64,000 nucleotides of DNA from Clostridia bacterium (GTDB lineage: Bacteria > Bacillota > Clostridia > Christensenellales > Aristaeellaceae), in assembly GCA_017937655.1 (NCBI GenBank), contig JAGBDE010000005.1, forward strand, positions 62,001-126,000, in the 5' to 3' direction. Positions 61,023-64,000 of the stretch are shown in pieces (within the stretch, counting starts at the first letter, position 1; the number at the start of each line of letters is the position of its first letter). Under the pieces are notes generated by a model, which was not told where the DNA came from, searched no databases, and saw only the letters and a program-made list of their open reading frames with translations. The translations under genes and the position numbers were made by a program.

Positions 61023-64000
61023 ATGGAACGGCTCATCAACGACGGCTGGAAATTTCAGAAACTTCCCAATGGTAGCACCCTTTCCCAGGCCCTGTCCGGC
61101 AACTGGCAGCCGGTGGCTATCCCCCACGACTGGCTCATCGCCCAGGCCAATGACCTGTACGAAAGCTGCGACGGCTGGTACATCCGCACCCTGAACGTGG
61201 CCGATGATCAGCTGGACAAATGCCACATCGTCCGTTTTGACGGCGTGTACATGGACAGCGATGTGCTGCTCAACGGCGAAATCGTGGTCAGCCATCCCTA
61301 TGGCTACACCGCCTTTGACGCAGATCTGACCGGCCGCCTCCATGCCGGCGACAACCAGCTTATGGTGCACATCCGCCACCAGAGCCCTAACTCCCGCTGG
61401 TACAGCGGCGCGGGCATCTTCCGGGACGTGACCCTTTCCGTGCTGGATAAGGCCCACATCGCCCCGGACGGCACCTACGTGGTCATCCGCCAGGAGGGCG
61501 ACAGCTGGAATATGCAGATTGAGACCGAGCTTTGCGGCGACGCCATCGGCATGGCCCTCACCCACCGCCTGGTGGACGCAGCGGGCGAAACCGTGGCTGA
61601 GGTCTCCAGCACCGTTTCCGGCGCGCTGGACAAGGCCGTTCTGACCGTCCGTTCTCCCAAACTCTGGGACGATATCACCCCCAATCTTTACAAGCTGGAA
61701 ACGACTCTGGGCAGCCAGACAATCGTCCAGAACATTGGTTTCCGCAATATTGTGATGGATCCCGACAAGGGCCTTTCCGTCAACGGCCGCACCGTGAAGC
61801 TGAACGGCGTTTGCCTCCACCACGACCTGGGCTGCCTGGGCGCTGCCTTCCACGAAAAAGCCGCCCGCCGTCAGCTGCGCATCATGCAGGAAATGGGCGT
61901 CAACGCCCTGCGTACCTCCCACAATCCCCCCGCCAAAAAGATGATGGATCTGTGCGACGAAATGGGCATCTACGTCATCGACGAGGCCTTTGACATGTGG
62001 GAAATGCCCATGACCCCCTATGACTACGCCCGCTTCTTCCCCACCCACGCAGAAAGCGACGTGGCCTCCTGGGTGCGCCGTGACCGCAACCACCCCTCCC
62101 TGCTGATGTGGTCCATCGGCAACGAAATCCCCGACACCAACGACGTTGTCCGCGGCCCGGAAATCACCCAGATGCTGAAAAAGTACGTCCGTCAGCACGA
62201 TCCCCTGTGCAACGGCGCGGTGACCATCGGCTCCAACTTTATGCCCTGGAAGGGCGCCCAGCTCTGCGCGGAGCACCAGGACACCGTGGGCTACAACTAC
62301 GCGGAAAAGTACTACGCTCCCCACCATGAGGAGCACCCGGACTGGATCATTTACGGCAGCGAGACCGCTTCCATCCTGGCCAGCCGCGGCATTTACCACT
62401 TCCCCATCGAAAGCCCCCTGCTCAGCGAGGAAGACCTGCAGTGCTCCGCCCTGGGCAACAGTTCCACCAGCTGGGGCGCAAAATCCTTTGGCGAATGCAT
62501 CGTCATCGACCAGAACATTCCCTATTCCATGGGCCAGTTCATCTGGTCCGGCCTGGACTACATCGGCGAGCCCACCCCCTACCACACCCGCAGCTGCTAC
62601 TTCGGCCAGACCGATACCGCCGGCTTCCCCAAGGACAGCTTCTACATGTTCCAGTCCCTGTGGCGCAACGAGCCCATGGCGCACATCGGCATTTACTGGA
62701 ACTGGAACCAGGGCCAGCTGATTGACGTGCCTGTCTACGCCTGCGCCGATTCCGTGGAGCTGTTCCTGAACGGCGCGTCCCTGGGACGGCAGCAGCTGGA
62801 CCGGAAGGATCCCGTCCGCTGCAACGGCCTGTGGAAGGTGCCCTATCAGCCCGGTCAGCTGCTGGCCGTGGCCTATGACGCCGAGGGCAACGAGATCGCC
62901 CGGGACGTGCAGCGCAGCTTTGGCGACGCCGTCCGCCTGGTCATTTCCGCCGAGGACAGCAGCCTCAAGGCCGATAACCAGGACATGACCTTTGTGTCCA
63001 TCTCTGCGGTGGACAAGGACGGCAACCCCGTCCACAACGCGCTGAACCGCGTGCAGCTGACCATTGACGGCCAGGGCGTGCTCCTTGGCACGGACAACGG
63101 CGACAGCAGCGACCTGGATCAGTACCAGACCCTGAGCCGCCGCCTGTTCAGCGGCAAGCTGCTGGCCATCGTGGGCGCAACTGCTGAGGCCGGTCAGGTT
63201 TGCATCACCGCTGCGGCCGACGGCCTGGAAGCCGCCAGCCTGACCCTGCCCGTGCTCCCGGCCGCTCCTGTGGAGGGCGCCAGCCGCACGGAGCTCATCA
63301 GCCAGGTGCCTGCCACCGTGGAAAACGCCCATGTGCGGCAGATCGTCCTGACCCCCAAGGGGGACACCCACCTCACCCCGGACAATCCCTCCGTGGAATT
63401 TGCGGTGGAATGCCTGCCCGCAGGCGCTCCCGAGCAGGAGCTTACCTACCGTATCCTCAACTATCTGGGCGTGGATTCCTTCGCCGCTACCGTGGAGCCC
63501 ATCCCCGGCGGATGCATCGTTACCGCCCAAGGCGACGGCAAGCTGTACCTGCGCGCCTCCGTCAAGAACGGCTATGAGCACGCCCGGGTGCTGAGCCATA
63601 TGGAGATCGACGTTTCCGGCTTTGGCGAAACCAGCCTGGATCCCTATCGGTTCATCTCTGGCAGCCTGTACAACCTTTCCTACGGCGATATCGGCCCCGG
63701 CAACGAGCACGGCGTGTCCTTCGCCCGGGATGGCAAGAGCATGGTGGGCTTCAAGAACGTGGACTTCGGCCCCGTTGGCTCCGACGAGCTGACCTTGCCC
63801 ATCTTCACCCTCAACAACGACGAATACACCATCGGCCTCTGGCTGGGCGACCCGGAAAACGGCGGCGAGCACCTGACCGACCTCATCTACCAGAAGCCTT
63901 ACATCTGGAACGTTTACCAGTCCGAGACCTACAAGCTGCCCCGCCGCCTGACCGGCCTTCAGACCCTTTGCTTCACCATGGAAGTGAAGGTGCACATGAA
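61023..64000 (+). CDS. Multidomain GH2 beta-galactosidase-like glycosidase (3' end outside window)
   Basis: From ATG 61023 (AGGAGG upstream) 992 codons are open to the window end. Order: jelly-roll sugar-binding domain (about 1-150; GVYMDSDVLLNGEIV), Ig-like domain, GH2 TIM barrel (about 255-560) with LNGVCLHHDLGCLGAAF, acid/base E368 in WSIGNEIPD and probable nucleophile E447 in YGSETAS, then DUF4982-like and further Ig/CBM-like beta domains. No signal peptide is visible, so it is probably cytoplasmic despite its size. Exact specificity (galactoside, glucuronide or other) cannot be read. The reading frame is intact at the right edge. Confidence 0.92.
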   Translation, partial: MERLINDGWKFQKLPNGSTLSQALSGNWQPVAIPHDWLIAQANDLYESCDGWYIRTLNVADDQLDKCHIVRFDGVYMDSDVLLNGEIVVSHPYGYTAFDADLTGRLHAGDNQLMVHIRHQSPNSRWYSGAGIFRDVTLSVLDKAHIAPDGTYVVIRQEGDSWNMQIETELCGDAIGMALTHRLVDAAGETVAEVSSTVSGALDKAVLTVRSPKLWDDITPNLYKLETTLGSQTIVQNIGFRNIVMDPDKGLSVNGRTVKLNGVCLHHDLGCLGAAFHEKAARRQLRIMQEMGVNALRTSHNPPAKKMMDLCDEMGIYVIDEAFDMWEMPMTPYDYARFFPTHAESDVASWVRRDRNHPSLLMWSIGNEIPDTNDVVRGPEITQMLKKYVRQHDPLCNGAVTIGSNFMPWKGAQLCAEHQDTVGYNYAEKYYAPHHEEHPDWIIYGSETASILASRGIYHFPIESPLLSEEDLQCSALGNSSTSWGAKSFGECIVIDQNIPYSMGQFIWSGLDYIGEPTPYHTRSCYFGQTDTAGFPKDSFYMFQSLWRNEPMAHIGIYWNWNQGQLIDVPVYACADSVELFLNGASLGRQQLDRKDPVRCNGLWKVPYQPGQLLAVAYDAEGNEIARDVQRSFGDAVRLVISAEDSSLKADNQDMTFVSISAVDKDGNPVHNALNRVQLTIDGQGVLLGTDNGDSSDLDQYQTLSRRLFSGKLLAIVGATAEAGQVCITAAADGLEAASLTLPVLPAAPVEGASRTELISQVPATVENAHVRQIVLTPKGDTHLTPDNPSVEFAVECLPAGAPEQELTYRILNYLGVDSFAATVEPIPGGCIVTAQGDGKLYLRASVKNGYEHARVLSHMEIDVSGFGETSLDPYRFISGSLYNLSYGDIGPGNEHGVSFARDGKSMVGFKNVDFGPVGSDELTLPIFTLNNDEYTIGLWLGDPENGGEHLTDLIYQKPYIWNVYQSETYKLPRRLTGLQTLCFTMEVKVHM

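Overview
The window is one stretch of chromosome from a GC-rich, Gram-positive anaerobe, most likely a gut or rumen member of class Clostridia (Bacillota). The evidence is the gene order dac-priA-def-fmt-rsmB-rlmN-stp-pknB-rsgA-rpe, Shine-Dalgarno sites close to AAGGAGG, sigma-A promoters with 16-18 nt spacers, a PdaB-like sporulation deacetylase, DtxR-type regulation, and many plant-polysaccharide hydrolases. I cannot name the genus. No rRNA, tRNA, CRISPR array, prophage or intact insertion sequence was seen.

Layout. (1) 1-2741, minus strand, lower GC: an operon of a coiled-coil/proline-rich protein, signal peptidase I and a surface-anchored CHAP-domain protein with HxH...CY modules and 14 TEVPV repeats, driven by a consensus promoter behind a long leader. 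(2) 3553-9182, plus: an envelope polysaccharide operon (DegT aminotransferase, ATP-grasp ligase, GT4 glycosyltransferase, hexapeptide acyltransferase, Wzy/WaaL-like membrane protein). It is followed by a divergent pair: an AraC regulator (minus) and the GDP-fucose operon gmd-fcl-manC-2H phosphoesterase (plus, 10196-14059). (3) 14132-17009, minus: NadR-like enzyme, DtxR-type repressor, MATE transporter. (4) 17318-22025, plus: a three-gene module of CotH-kinase/lamin-tail protein, DUF4956 membrane protein and VTC-type polyphosphate polymerase. This is the best candidate here for a poorly described system. (5) 22029-30877: redox enzymes (FAD/Rieske oxidoreductase, 2-hydroxyacid dehydrogenase), a low-GC cysteine-rich gene lying between two repeat elements, a GNAT, PdaB-like deacetylase, SSB-like protein, a GH9 without signal peptide, rpsU (absent from long-ORF lists) and a stand-alone FakA-C-like gene. 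(6) 30974-47872, minus: PHP-UvrD fusion helicase, DEAD-box RNA helicase, a tiny basic ORF, and the translation/cell-wall housekeeping operon. (7) 48156-55780, plus: RpiR regulator, MATE transporter, secreted CE4 deacetylase, secreted GH10 xylanase, GNAT and a domain-permuted GH3, together resembling a small xylan/glucan degradation set. (8) 55936-57596: an XRE/GyrI-like regulator and a SAM methyltransferase preceded by a 15-codon leader ORF and competing hairpins, which looks like a ribosome-mediated attenuator. (9) 57774-64000: D-lactate dehydrogenase and ferredoxin-type aldo/keto reductase (minus), then a GNAT and a GH2 glycosidase cut by the window end, behind a perfect 13-bp inverted repeat.

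Many long antisense ORFs in this GC-rich sequence are shadows and are not annotated. All family assignments come from reading motifs by eye; no database search was possible.
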